Below are positions 35,932-47,469 of a stretch of DNA of 61,247 bases, in pieces. Every line of letters begins with the position of its first letter. Position 1 is the stretch's first letter. Position numbers and translations under genes: made by a program. The stretch comes from Cryoendolithus antarcticus (taxonomy: Eukaryota; Ascomycota; Dothideomycetes; Cladosporiales; Cladosporiaceae): the NCBI GenBank assembly GCA_002077065.1, contig NAJO01000091.1:1-61247 (forward strand), written 5' to 3'. The notes under the pieces are model-generated. The model made no database searches and was not told the DNA's origin. It worked only from the letters and a program-made list of their open reading frames with translations.

Positions 35932-36307
35932 AACTCCTTCGCCAAGAACGCCCCTACTCGAGTAGGCTTAGCGCCAGCAATGAGGGAGCAAAATGAGTGG
36001 AGCAAGCAATTGCGCTTCTAGAAGGAATGGAACAAATAAGCCATTCAAATCAGTAGAACAGAGAAATAACGACGACATGCTCGCTCTACTTGCCCCATGA
36101 ACACACTCCTCGCCAGTATAGATCTTTTCTCTGCCAGGCGTCATGGTTTGCATTGCGGTAGCCCGCTGCTGCGGAGGTGGAGGTCCTGACAGAAAGCTCA
36201 ATTTATGCGAGGAATATCGCATAATCACCGGGCATCGAGCGAACCACCTTGAAGAACTCCTGCCCCGGATCTGTTCACGACTTCGACCGGAGGTGAGTCC
36301 CAAACGA

Positions 36308-36730
36308 CTACCATTCCGTGGCCATCTCGGGGAACGATTTGATGCTTGCGTCCGGGCGGTCCCAGGCTGGCGCTCGTGAGACATACATTTGAAGCTGTGG
36401 CTTGATCACCGATCGGTCATCGAGCGTGCCTGCCCTTATCACGACCAGTCCAGGTAGCTTTTCCGGGCGGGTGAAGAGAGTGGACCCACAGATTCCACAG
36501 AAGAACTTAGTAAGGCGGTTCCCATTGTCGGCTTTCTTCGCGTATTCCGAGAGGCTGCCCGTCACCTTGAGGCCTGCGTCAGGGACTGCGACAGTGGCGA
36601 TGTGTCCAGTTCCACTCTCGTTGCTACAATCCTCGCAGTAGCACTTTCCCATGAACGCGGCGGGTAGGTTCGACTCATAGTGTACGTTGCCACAAAGACA
36701 CTTCCCAGTCAGTCGCATCTCATTGTCCAT
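36308..36730 (-). CDS. GFA/CENP-V-family zinc protein (glutathione-dependent formaldehyde-activating-like)
   Basis: Intact 140-residue protein from an ATG at 36730. It has the family's zinc ligands in order: CLCGNVHY (residues 11-18), CYCEDCSNESG (31-41) and FCGICGSTLFTRPE (about 77-90), and a typical end AWDRP. Full length for the family, which folds as a small beta-rich domain around two zincs. Members bind glutathione adducts or act as generic carbon-sulfur enzymes, so the substrate is not predictable. It sits between a retroelement fragment and a relic, is unbroken, and is among the few likely working genes in this half of the window. Confidence 0.9.
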   Translation of the reverse strand: MDNEMRLTGKCLCGNVHYESNLPAAFMGKCYCEDCSNESGTGHIATVAVPDAGLKVTGSLSEYAKKADNGNRLTKFFCGICGSTLFTRPEKLPGLVVIRAGTLDDRSVIKPQLQMYVSRAPAWDRPDASIKSFPEMATEW

Positions 36731-37239
36731 GCGCTCACACGTTGATAGAGTAATCGGTTCACGGATTCCTTTGACCGGTCCGAATATCGATCGGAAATGT
36801 TGATGAATTTGTTACTGCCCGCGTGGTCGAACACGAAGACAGAGAAGACGCTGGCGCTGCACGCTATTCGTCGATTGCAGCGTGGAGTCAGTGATGTGAC
36901 AGCAAGGTGGTGTTGTGAACGAAGATTTTTCATCAGTAAAGAGAGAATTCACTCGTTCGTTCCCTCTCGGGTCATCTTGATATACCCCTCTTTCCAAGCT
37001 TAAGCACTGACCACCGATGGCTTTGTTGGCAAAAGCGGATCGAGCTTGCCAAAGAGTACCGCAACTCTAGGTGCGTCGTTAGTCGAGACGCTCACTAGTA
37101 CGTTCCAATGTAATGCGTTGTGATTATCAGTATGTAAGGCAGGAAAGACCTGTTAACAATATGCGTTGCGTAGAGGTATTCGTGCGCTAGAGGGGGAATC
37201 AGTGATTAAAAGAACATCTTCTTCCTCTTTTGTGGCGCT

Positions 37240-39416
37240 CACTGGGCAGAGATGATGCAGCCGAGGCTTTTTTTACTGCGAGGCCACCTCGCTGGGGGAA
37301 TTCTTGCCTTCGCGTTCGGACGTAAGTGCTGGCTACGGACTTGACACGACGCGGGCTCCTGCCACGCAACTCACAGTGCCATTCAGAGCTAAGGACATGC
37401 CCACTTCTAGTTCTGAATTCAGCCATCCTGATGTAGTCATTCTTCTAACATCGTTGTGCTACTACTACGAAGGCCTAGAAGATGAGCACCTGTTCGCCGC
37501 CATTGACCATGTTCTCCATTCCAACCAGAAAGATGTGGAGTATCAGGCATAGGTCAATCGCGCATCTGACTTGCCGCCATCATTCCATCAATTGGATGGA
37601 ATTAATCTCGAAGATCGACTACAATGTACGTCTCAGGTCTTCCCATACTTTACGACACAATAAGAACGTCATGGACTACTTCTTGTTTCACATCGTTTTT
37701 CTAAAAGAGATGAAGGAGTTCCTATACAAACTCTGAGTTTCCGACTAGGACATTTGGAAGGTGAAGCATCACCCGACCACTGCGTTCAGCAGAATAAGTG
37801 ATTCTCGGCCCCTTCTTCCACTGGACATAGCATATGTAGATCTTCCACACCAACGGCACATGAATGCGCTGGTATTGGGTTATCTTCTGCAGCCCGAGAA
37901 TTCGGTCGTGCATCTCCCGTCGGGAGCGGATGAACAGAGCTCAGATGCTAAACGATTGTTGTCCACAGTGGTGCAACTCGACCCTCCGGTACATGTGATC
38001 CTCGATGTTTGTACCCAGATTCTAGAAATGGGTAACCTAGACGAAGCTCGCGCCTAGCTGAACATGACTACTGCAGATGCGGCACGGGGAGTTGTCTTTT
38101 TCAATGAGAGCAACGAGCTAACGGTCCTGAACCGGGAAGGCTATACTGAAGCCTAGCAGACTTTGTCTTTCGTAGATGAGCTCAATTCCTGCCTTGTCTT
38201 CCTTGACGAAGCTTATACACGAGGAACGGACCTGCGATTACTTCACGACTATCGAGCAGCAGTGACGCTCGGACCAAACTTCATCGAGAATAGGCTGGTC
38301 CAGGGTGAGTTTACATTCCGAATTGATCGATCAGTCCCTGACTTTGGAACAGCTTGCACAAGGATGAGAAAATTGGGGAAAGGACAGTCAGTCGTCTTTT
38401 GTGTCACGTCCGAAATCCGAAGTTAGATACAGAAGTGCTCCCCGGGGCTGTGTGATGCTAGTGTCACCGTATCGGGTGTGCTCCGTTGGGCCATATCAGA
38501 GACTTGTACCGATATCCATCGAAGCATGCCTCTCTAGGTTGCCCAAGGAAAACATTTCGTCCGCCAAGAAGAAGTATGGAGCGCCACACGCGATAACGGT
38601 GTGACCATGATGCTCAGCAGCCAGGCGATCAAGTTCCTTGAAAGTGAAGCTTAGAGCCTTGAAACCCGCTATCGGCCCCTTCAACAAACAGGCGCCACGC
38701 CTCTGTCACTGCTGGAACATTCCGACAACCCTAAAGTTACATTCATCTTAGAGCGGTGCCAATACTTTGAAGGGTTACAATTCCACGGTAGCACTCTCTA
38801 AGAGGAGCAGGAGCGGGAGCTTTTCCCTAAAGTTCAGCAGGAACGGCAGGTTCAGAGGCCACCTACCGTCGATCCCACGGAGCACCACATCCATCCTGAT
38901 GTGAAACAGTTCGTGGTCGAGGGCGTGCTTATTCCCAAATCCAAGGCTTACATGCCCGCCTTCGCGGCATCGTCCGACATAACCGCTGCAGCGAGTCTCA
39001 ACGCTTCGCAACTAGCTGGCGACTGTGGTCTGCTCGTCACCACGGACTTTGCCCGCACTGTGAAGACGACTGAATCCTCAGACATAACGGATTCCTTCCA
39101 GCGGTCGGTACAGTGGATCCTCACAACTGCCGCTCAGGAGACTAATGCCACGGAGTATGCGATGATCATCAGTCGTCGATCGAACCCCAGACTGTATGAG
39201 GCATCTCCAATACGTCTAGAAAGGCAAACGGATACTCCTGCACTTCGACACGTGGCTAGAAACAGAGGTGGAGGAAGATGTAAACAAGTCGATCTGCCGC
39301 ATACAGATCGTGTCCAGAAAGCTCTTCCGCCCACAGATGTCGACCAAGCCTGCGGTGAGCTTTGGATCACGATGCTATCACCCAATGCTGTTGTCAGTCA
39401 GCGCCCCGGCGGTTGA
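37240..39416 (+). pseudogene. DUF3638/DUF3645 large protein, C-terminal relic
   Basis: From RLFLLRGHLAGGILAFAFGRK (37250 on) the relic follows the C-terminal part of this very large fungal family, proposed to be a ubiquitin hydrolase-like enzyme. Islands in order: SEFSHPDVVILLTSLCYYYEGLED (to 37552, where an expected Trp is TAG after EYQA), LPPSFHQLDGINLEDR, MKEF, NALVLGYLLQPENSVV, LDPPVHVILDV.TQILEM, VVFFNESNELTVL, CLVFLDEAYTRGTDLRL, YRAAVTLGPN, a 48-bp intron-like insert starting gtgagt at 38306, then RMRKLGKGQSVVFCV and much later LVTTDFARTVKTT. Multiple frameshifts and TAGs. The N-terminal part of the family is absent. Non-functional. Confidence 0.8.
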
Positions 39417-40244
39417 AATAGCCTGACCTACATAGACGCAGACTCTGGTGGCAGCCTCGTAGAATTTACATTCGATCATTGCCGGTAGAAGGGCCATCCA
39501 ATGATTTGTGTGTCGCTCTCTCTATATCGGCCATTCGGACCGTCCGTACCCTCCATTCGGCGAATTGCTGCACATAAGAACTGAGCCGGGTGGGCGGTGC
39601 CAGTGTCGACGAAGCGCGCAGGACACGCTTAACGTCGCTTAGAGACTGATATATATCTATGCAGGAGAGATAACACTTTTGAGCGTTACTAAACGTCTTG
39701 GTTAGGGTAGCAGTGACACGTATCAGGCAAGGATCTTCGTCAGATACCTACATGCGCGTCACGAGGTGGTTCTGTTGCGATCAGCTATCAGGAGAGTCTT
39801 GTGTCTAGCTCGAGTCTCACCGCAAGGTTCGTGATACAGAAGCCGAGCAAGAACATGTAGTCGTTGCTATAGGAAGAACCTCTGTCTTTGCAGGGAACGG
39901 GCCTGACCATCCTGTGAAGTGTAGTGTCCAGCGAGATTCCTCGAGCCCCTGTCTTCATCAGAATGCTCATGGAAGGTCTCTGTGAAGTAGGGAGATTTAT
40001 CATCCCTCGTCACCATAAGGCTGAACGTGACGGCATCTTTTCGAGCAGTCAGACGACGTTGCGGGATTTGAGGTTTCCAACAGGAGTGCGACGCTTCAGC
40101 CTCAGTGTTCCGTCAATCGTAAAGTCTTCGTGGAAGCATACATAGACTGTGGCTAAGATGTTGCCTATCACATCTAGTATGATTAGATCTAGCAACAGTT
40201 CATTCTGTAACGTCGGCATGACTGGGTTCGTACAGTAAGATGAT
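39417..40244. other. No supported gene
   Basis: About 830 bp between two relics; short frames only. Confidence 0.3.
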
Positions 40245-41781
40245 ATTAAGACTTTTGCGATACTTCAGCATAGAGTCTGCCAGGGCAGGGATCTTGCACC
40301 TCCTGGGTCGTGAAACAGCAGTGTCCGACAGAGTCATTCGGGTCGTCGACCGCACCGCACGTCAATGTATGATATGTCGCATCGACATTATCCTCCGGCG
40401 GGTGGCAGGCCGCAGAGTGCCGTACTGCAAGAGGAGGCGAGAGTTATGTGACTTACAAGCTTCCGTAGACCAAAAGCTGGAGCAGCCAGAAGAAGGATCG
40501 AGGCGAAGATGATGGTAGCCAGTATCGGCCCACATGAGAAGCCCAATTTCGACAAATTGTTACTCGCGTCCTAGGGTACCGTAATCCGTACTACAAAGAG
40601 GCTCTAGGAGATGAGCCAGTGAAGTAGCGTGGAGATGACGATAAGAGGAACCGAGTAGGTGTAGGGTAGATGTACGAACTACTTCGATCCTATATGCGTT
40701 TTAGCATCTCACAGGAGGTCCATGGTCTGCGGTCCCGTGACTTACTCTGCTAGCCTTTTGGACTGCTGACACGCAACGCTTTCAGTCCTACACCTGCATC
40801 GTACTGGCTGTACTCGTACGACAGTAACATGCTAGTAAGTAGTGCATTGTATGCGAAGTAGAGCAGACTGTAGATGACTTGTGGCAGATTAGCGGCTAAC
40901 ACTGCGGCGGCGAGACCAGCGCTGTTGCTGCTCGGCAGGGAGTCCATAATCGTCACGCGAGAATGCACCGTTCCGAACCCCAGGCTGAAAACCGACTGGT
41001 TGGGATCCAGTGACCCCTTCAGCCAATCGAATGCTCTGACGAGTAGGGCTACTGCTACACACATAGCCGCGCTAATCAGACTCAGGGTAAAGATCCATCG
41101 TCTCGCACTTACAGCGGCAAACCATCGGCGATGAGTTGCATCCTGATACTTCACAGGCGGCGGCGGATTGGTTTGCCCACATGAAACCGGAGGCATAGTC
41201 GAACGCAGTGAGATTTTCTCAACGTCGATCTTAGCCAGCATGCAGCGGCCTTCTGTCAGATGGTCAGGCTTTTCCGGGAAGCTTGTCTGCCCATCTCCCA
41301 CTGTGACGAGTGCTATGTCCCTATTTTGAGATAGCGTCAGCACCATAGCGAGGCACTTGCAGATACTCATGACAACAACCACAGCGATAATCGTGGTCGA
41401 GAACTGTAGTCTGCATTGTCCAGGCCCCGAACTGAGTTCCGAGGGGCAGTAGTCGATTCTGTATCCGTTCACACTCTATTTCTTGGCGTTTCGTCGCGGC
41501 TGGCTTGGCAATATCGCAACTTCTGAGCGTAGCTGTGGGATCATCCTCGCATGCCTCGGTGAGGCTGCGCTAATAGCGAAGCCTACTGAATCTAACCCGT
41601 TGCTAACAATGAAGTAGTCTGGCGGAACAAAGACCTCTGCGACGTAGAAAGCAATTTGGTTTGCTATATCTGTTCTCGCACTCGTGATGGCCAAGACGTT
41701 GACTCGGTCGCTCACGTAAGAAGTTCCATAAGCACTAATGCATTTGCTGTTGTCCAGCCGCTCATACAGCGAGCCGTTCAT
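40245..41781 (-). pseudogene. DUF6536-type multi-pass membrane protein, relic
   Basis: A fungal membrane family of unknown function. Minus-strand pieces in order: CISAYGTSYVSDRVNVLAITSA (41750 on); VNGYRIDYCPSE after a TAG at 41476 where Trp is plausible; membrane segment TTIIAVVVVMSICKCLAMVL; GDGQTSFPEKPD; WIFTLSLISAAMCVAVALL; ANLPQVIYSLLYFAYNALLTSMLL; GLKALRVSSP, then a frame break at about 40750. The next frame gives LPYTYSVPLIVISTLLHWLIS, TAG for Gln, SLFVVRI, and later HSAACHPPEDN…GHCCFTTQEV…GRLYAE. At least one frameshift and two TAG codons of the C-to-T/G-to-A type. Order and spacing match the family, so this was once near complete. Confidence 0.75.
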
Positions 41782-41784
41782 ATA

Positions 41785-42000
41785 TGCGGCAGGATTATAA
41801 CACTAACGTATTCTACTAGCAAACCGGCCAAACTACCAAGGTAGCTACTTTTGTCTTAGTATACTAATTAATAACCTCTTTACTTCCAGTTAAGTATACG
41901 CCTTTATAAGTATATTACAATACCGTTTTAGTATATCTATATAAGTCTTCTATAGACCTTTACTTATAACTTAAGTCTAGATTCTCTAGCGAATTTTTGT
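41785..42000. repeat. Short AT-rich RIP-like patch
   Basis: About 200 bp of TA-rich sequence with abrupt edges, like the larger block at 16.7-25 kb, immediately upstream of the DUF6536 relic. No coding. Confidence 0.5.
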
Positions 42001-42350
42001 AGGGTGATTATTGTTCTTATAGTGGATGGCGTGCTCTCATTGAGTTACAGTCGTATGTAGGAGGACGCTACTCTTGATCCATTATGTATCGCAATACTGA
42101 ATTCTCACAGTCGTGGTTCATCCTCTCAAGCTCGAAAGTGGCCGTCTTACCATGATGAACACAGGTAGACCTTTAGAAGTGTATTTGATCACGAGAATGT
42201 CCAGGCTTGGTAGCCTCTCCTTAGCGTGAATTCAGGCATCGTGCCCAGAATAATATCTTCCCAAGATGATTGAGTATCTCCAACGAAGTCAATTGGATGA
42301 AACAGTCCATGAGTCTTGCCGTTCAACGCTGCGAAAGATTTTGACAGTAT

Positions 42351-45300
42351 CTACTGGATGGTCAATTTCCTGAAATCAGTATGTAAGCCTACCACACCTT
42401 CCTCCGCAGTTTGTGATCTGAAATTTGAAAACGTCTTCCACTTTTCGACTTGAATCTCTGGCATGTCAGAAGCGTCGAATTCTGCAGTCGCTGTACTGGT
42501 GATCCTCACAAGCGACACGAAGTCGGCGACCAAACGGGTCTTGAGTACAGCAGCCGTATAAGTCTTTAAAGATCCATGTAGCGCATCCGTTCCGCGGACC
42601 CTCAGGAGCATCGCTGTCTGCTCTGACCCCGTCACGAGAGCCAGATTCTTGCTTTCGTCGATTTCGTGGATGTTGATGTCTATTCCTGGGTGGTGCAGTG
42701 TGACTTGATACTGGCCGTTTGGACTAAGATCAACTTGGAAAGGAGCTTTCACGGTGTCGCCCTGAGGCGACAGCCTTCTACAAAATATGGTTGTTTGCAG
42801 ACCGACCTTGGTGACCCTTAACAGCGTAGTTTTCTCATGGGCTCGGAACATATTTGTGATCGCAAACGTCGGAATCGGTTCGCTTTCGGTCCGTGATATC
42901 GGCTTGCCAAACGTCATGTTCACGGTAAGGAGACTTGTGGGAATCCACCGGGCTCCTGGCGCCTTGTAGCGTGGGTGGTCGATGAACAGGATGTCCTGAG
43001 GCACGTACTTGAGTCCCTGGAACAACGTCTTGTATCTGTCGGGAGCGGCACATTCCGTCAGCTTCGCCGCCGAGCCCGGTTGCCATGAGAGCATGGACGC
43101 AAGGACAAGCGGCTCATCTTCTTGTTTGCTGCAGTTGCGGTAGTACATGCCACGCATACAGCGAGCGAGCGCCAGGCCTTGTGCGCCACCCGTCCACTCT
43201 AGGGTCAATTCCTCGAGGAACATACGTATAGAGTGCCAGGGTTGGTTGACGATCTTAAACAAGCGCTTGTCAATGTTGAAGTAGGCTTCTTTCAACGGCA
43301 TGCCGAACTTTACTACCGTAATGTTGATTTCAGTAGAGGTGCCCGAAAGGTACACTTTCGGATCGAACTCTTTGACACGGAAGACGGAAAGATGCTGAGC
43401 CTTCCGCACTTTCGAAGTTTTGGGTAGCTTGCTGTGTTTTTGCAATTGCTCAATTTCGATTTGCTGAGGATCGCCTGATGCAGTTTCGGCCATGAGACGG
43501 TCTCCTCCAGGAATTGAAAGAGTGTACGATCCCGAGTACATCCTTCCTGCAGCGTCCACAGCCTTCGGCTCTAGGTGCTGGCCATGATTCGGGCGCCCAG
43601 TTCTTCGGGACTCATACTCGTTGCGACCACAGAGTGCAGACCTCGATTAAGCACTAGCAACTTGCTGGCACTCTTGTACACCCATTCTATGTCCCGCAAC
43701 GCTGCAATCTTCATACTCTTCTGCTTCATGAGTCTCTCTTCGCGCTCGATCGCTTCTTGGGGGTTTTGTTGAAACCCACATTTTCTCCTGTGGGAACACG
43801 GGAATAAGCAAGGTGTCCATCCAGAAGGGCACGGGATGTTGGCTCTTCGGATACAGCGCATTGACTCGCGTTTGCAATCTCTCCAGCTGACAGTGAGGTA
43901 GGGTGTTCGTGCCTGAGTTACCAAGTCCATCGACCCATACGTGGCTGATTGCTACAAGATTCCCGCCGCCCAATGATAGACCAAGCCAGCCAGTGGTCTG
44001 CGCCCTGATGAGCCGCACCGTTACTCGCTTCAATCCACCATCTTGTTAAGTCACTGCCGCCGCCGCTTTGGTCCACTGGGTAGGCAGAACATTCCGGAGA
44101 GTTGGGATCCATGAGCTGCCGTCCGCCTCGGTCCCATTGTAATGTTGCTGGACTGGAGTACTTGTTACATCCCTGGTTTCCGCGCTGTTCCCTATACCGG
44201 CTGCCTCAGTCGTCGGTTCGGCGGAGTTCGTAGCTGGCACATTGGGTCACCCCTTAGGCAAACTACCCGGAAGGTTCGAAAACTAAGATTTGGGCCTTCT
44301 CCGCGTCTCATGCTCGGCGCCCGCATGTCCTGGATCGTTGATTATAGTTTGAGCTCGTTGTTCGTCCATGTCTTCACCTCCGGCTCCCTTGGTCTCGTCC
44401 TGCACATTCGGGACAGTGACCCGATCGACATCTTTTCCCTCCATTCTAGCTTCAACCTTAGCATTGCCTTTCTGTGGAATGATTGATGCTGTTTCATATG
44501 CCTCCTTTCCTCACCGCTTAGCTACCATACCGGATAGGTTCTGTACCGTCAGCTTGCTATTTTCGTAAAGCTTAACCTCATTCTTGTTCCCAGGATTCTC
44601 TGAATCTTTGCTGTCGACCTCAAGTCCAGCTTTCTGCTTAGCGTCAGACTTCGTAATAGGCGATTTCATGGACGTCCTGGCAAAGCTCCAGAGACGCTCC
44701 GAAATGTAGCCCAAGCCCTGTCTCTGTTCGTCGTCGTCGTTCTCGTCTCGTCCCGATTCGAGCCTTTGCTCACGGTACCTTGCTCAGGTTGCTCCACTGT
44801 CTCATCTTGAGCGCCACGCTCCCAGGCAGCGATACCCTCATCATCTTGATTGACTATCTCACGCACATCATCTACCCTTTCCTCAACTCCCTCGTCTGCT
44901 TCGCTGTCGTCTATCGTTTTGATGCTGTCTTTATCCTGGGCTACCGAAAAGGGCTTACCGTCAATATCACTCGCGGGCCCGAGCTCTTCGTCGCCACCCA
45001 CCTCAGACTTGTCGATTAGCGCGTCGTCAATAGACTTTTTGCGAAACACTAGGCCGTCTATGCCTAGAGCCTCAAGCTCTGTATCACCGTTGGTTCAAGC
45101 TCACCGCCTTCGGTGCAGCTTTCAGCGTCGTTGTCGACTGCATATTCGGTGAGGTTCTCTTCTAGCCCTTCCTGTTCACTTTCTGACTCTGACGGCATCT
45201 CATCTTTATTCAGTCCGATGAACTTGTAAGAGCAACTCTCCGTCACATGCCTAGTCTTGTAGACAGAGCTGTCCATAACCTGATACGCAACGCAGCGGCC

Positions 45301-45790
45301 AGCGTCACATTTATCGTGGGTAACGAAGCTTTCGAACCGATCAAGTTGGCTGAAGAATGCTAAATCGAGCAGTTGATCTCCAACGAGGGCAGCTACGATT
45401 TTGCGTTCGTGAGGACACCACATCTTGTTGTTCCTGAAGTCGAAGACGCTCCGTAGATAGAGATCACGGTAGTTGATGAATTGGTGATCTTGGTCGTGAA
45501 TGTCGGTGAGCGGGCGTAACAGGATGTCCACGGCACGACATAGGGTACTAGCAAGCAGGAGGATACTGTCCCAAATCGCCGGCTCGACATACCGCTCGTT
45601 GATCTCGTTCCTCAGCACATCATGGTGCTTCTTCAGAACGCCGCGGATGTGTTTCATTCTGTTGTTGACCTCGCCTACGTCCCTAGGGTTCTTATACCCG
45701 GGTGTGTTGAGATGTTTGTTTTGCGTCAAATTCGAATTCCTCTGGTGCTCGTAGGCGACAGTAGCGACTAGACTCATTGAGCAGTGCACT
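42351..45790 (-). pseudogene. HET-domain (heterokaryon incompatibility) protein, frameshifted
   Basis: HET proteins trigger cell death after fusion of unlike strains. The HET core is split over frames: NLVAISHVWVDGLGNSGTN…CQLERLQTRVNALYP…PFWMDTLLIPV (about 43985-43790), then MKIAALRDIEWVYKSASKLLVLNRGL (to 43640), a TAG at a likely Trp, then SRRLWTLQEG (about 43562). A 402-codon open frame (43559-42351) carries the C-terminal part, including CSKQEDEPLVLASML, PQDILFIDHPRYKAPGARWIP and SLLT. Upstream, 45790-44240 gives a preceding region with WDSILLLASTLCRAVDILL, CDAGRCVAYQV…YKTRHV and an acidic linker, again in several frames. At least four frameshifts. The last 1.2 kb is unbroken, so a truncated product is conceivable. 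Confidence 0.75.
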
Positions 45791-45829
45791 TGTGACCTGG
45801 CTGCCCTCTTTTGTCTCTTCGATGAAGTG

Positions 45830-46690
45830 CTCCAGGGTTATCGGGAGTTTCCATTGGCCAAAGTATTCGTAGCCCGGACACTCGGCCAGTAGGGTGACAT
45901 CCGTAACGCTAATGGGTGCGCAGAGTCGTTCCATGGGCGGGAGGATTTGTTTGTGCAGGTACCAATGTATGTTCGGCATCAAGCCCGAGTCCTTCGCCAG
46001 GACTTCGTCTCGAGTCTGAGAGTTCTTGGCAGCTGGTGCTGCAAATTACGAAAGACATGACGTCTTTGGCGCGGACTGGCTTGCCTTTAGAAATCACTTT
46101 GAGAGCTACCTGGACAGAGGCCATGGAGTTGCTGTTGGGGTAGTCTTTAGGGTCTTTGCCAAGTTGAATGTAGATCGTGTACTTGTGGGCGGGGATCGCA
46201 CAAGCTCGCATTTTGACGGACAGGTCGCGAAGGTACTCGTGAATCTCTTATGTGATTTTCTCAGGATCGTCGCCGGAGAAAAGTTGTTTGAGGAGGTCTC
46301 TGTGAGTAGCGGCCAGTCATAGCTTACTCTGAGGTCTCCTTCGACAGCTGGCAGTACGCCCTCCGCTTGATGTCAAGACCATTGACATCCATGTTTTTCT
46401 CCAAACACCGTCACTATCCGTCATCGTGATAGCTGCGTACTTCCTCTTCGCATGCAGTAGTAGCCGTTGGAAAATGTGGTCAAGCTCGATCTCTAGCAAC
46501 GCATACTTGTCGTTAACGCCCTTCTGGAAGTCTTTGGCCATCTTGAGTGCCTCAAGGACATTGTCCTGATCAGTGTTGACCATAAAGCAATCAGTATTAC
46601 CGCTAATGATCTGGAGGGCATGTTGGCTTTCCGCAATCTCTTCGTAGATAGCAGGATCTCACGACCCTTTGACGTCAGTCGCATCACTTG
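45830..46690 (-). pseudogene. POL1: DNA polymerase alpha catalytic subunit, C-terminal fragment
   Basis: Family B replicative polymerase fragment. It reads EIAESQHALQIISGNTDCFMVNT where family B motif C should be YGDTDS; the catalytic Asp is Asn (G-to-A), so it is catalytically dead. It continues LEALKMAKDFQKGVNDKY, IFQRLLLHAKRKYAAITM, a one-base shift, GLDIKRRAYCQLSKETSE, a possible mini-intron, GDDPEKI, EIHEYLRDL, KYTIYIQLGKDPKDYPN, VQVALKVISKGKPVRAKDVMSF, another shift, then IHWYLHKQILPPMERLCAPI. That last block is diagnostic for the alpha subunit. The C-terminal zinc fingers are missing and the sequence runs toward the HET relic. The working POL1 must lie elsewhere. Confidence 0.85.
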
Positions 46691-47469
46691 TAAGCTGCTG
46701 GCCTACCCAAAGGGAGGACTTTAGGGGCAAGGATGAACAAGTTCAGATCGACTGTAGCGCATGTTCATGGTCGTAAAAGCGCCTTGGATCACATGACTTT
46801 AATACCGCCTACTAGTACCGCACGCTCGACGCGCCTATGCAAGGAGGGCACCTTGCTGCCATTGTCGCGGTCCGCTCTGCAGCGATGAGCCACTGTCTGC
46901 TCAGGGCGCGATTCAATATGATGAGGGTTCTGAAGAGATACTCTCACGAGGCACTGCAGCTTAGCCGCAGCCGTCAACTTTGCGCCGGTCACTACATCAA
47001 CAAATAAGACGCTTTCGCAAGACTCCGAGCACCTTCAGCGAACTGGCACTTACGCTTGGTGCACATGCTGGATGCATACTGGAGCACAACTTTAGGTCTC
47101 TTTGTCCAACAACTTCCGCTCTGACCATTCGCGAGACAACAATCGCCATGCGGAACTTGCCTATAGCCTGTGACGGCGACAATCCCATGCTTGCTGATAT
47201 TAATCGGGGGATCAAAACTGGGTGGGGAGCCTTGAGGCCAGAGCCCACATACAGTGGTAACTCAATCTCGACTAGACTCGACCAAAACCGGTAGCAGCTA
47301 CGAGATGAGCGCTATCCAGCGTAGCAACACTCGACGTCAGTATGCCAGCGTAGGTTCATTAGTGGTCGGTGCAATGTGGATTTGTCGTTCTCCTTCTAAC
47401 GACACGGCCCGCTAGTAGGTGAAATGACTGGTGAACCAAGGACCATACTCAAGCCATATACAGATCTAT
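46691..47469. other. No supported gene
   Basis: Short overlapping frames around 46980-47294. No further POL1 upstream similarity was found beyond 46690. Confidence 0.3.
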
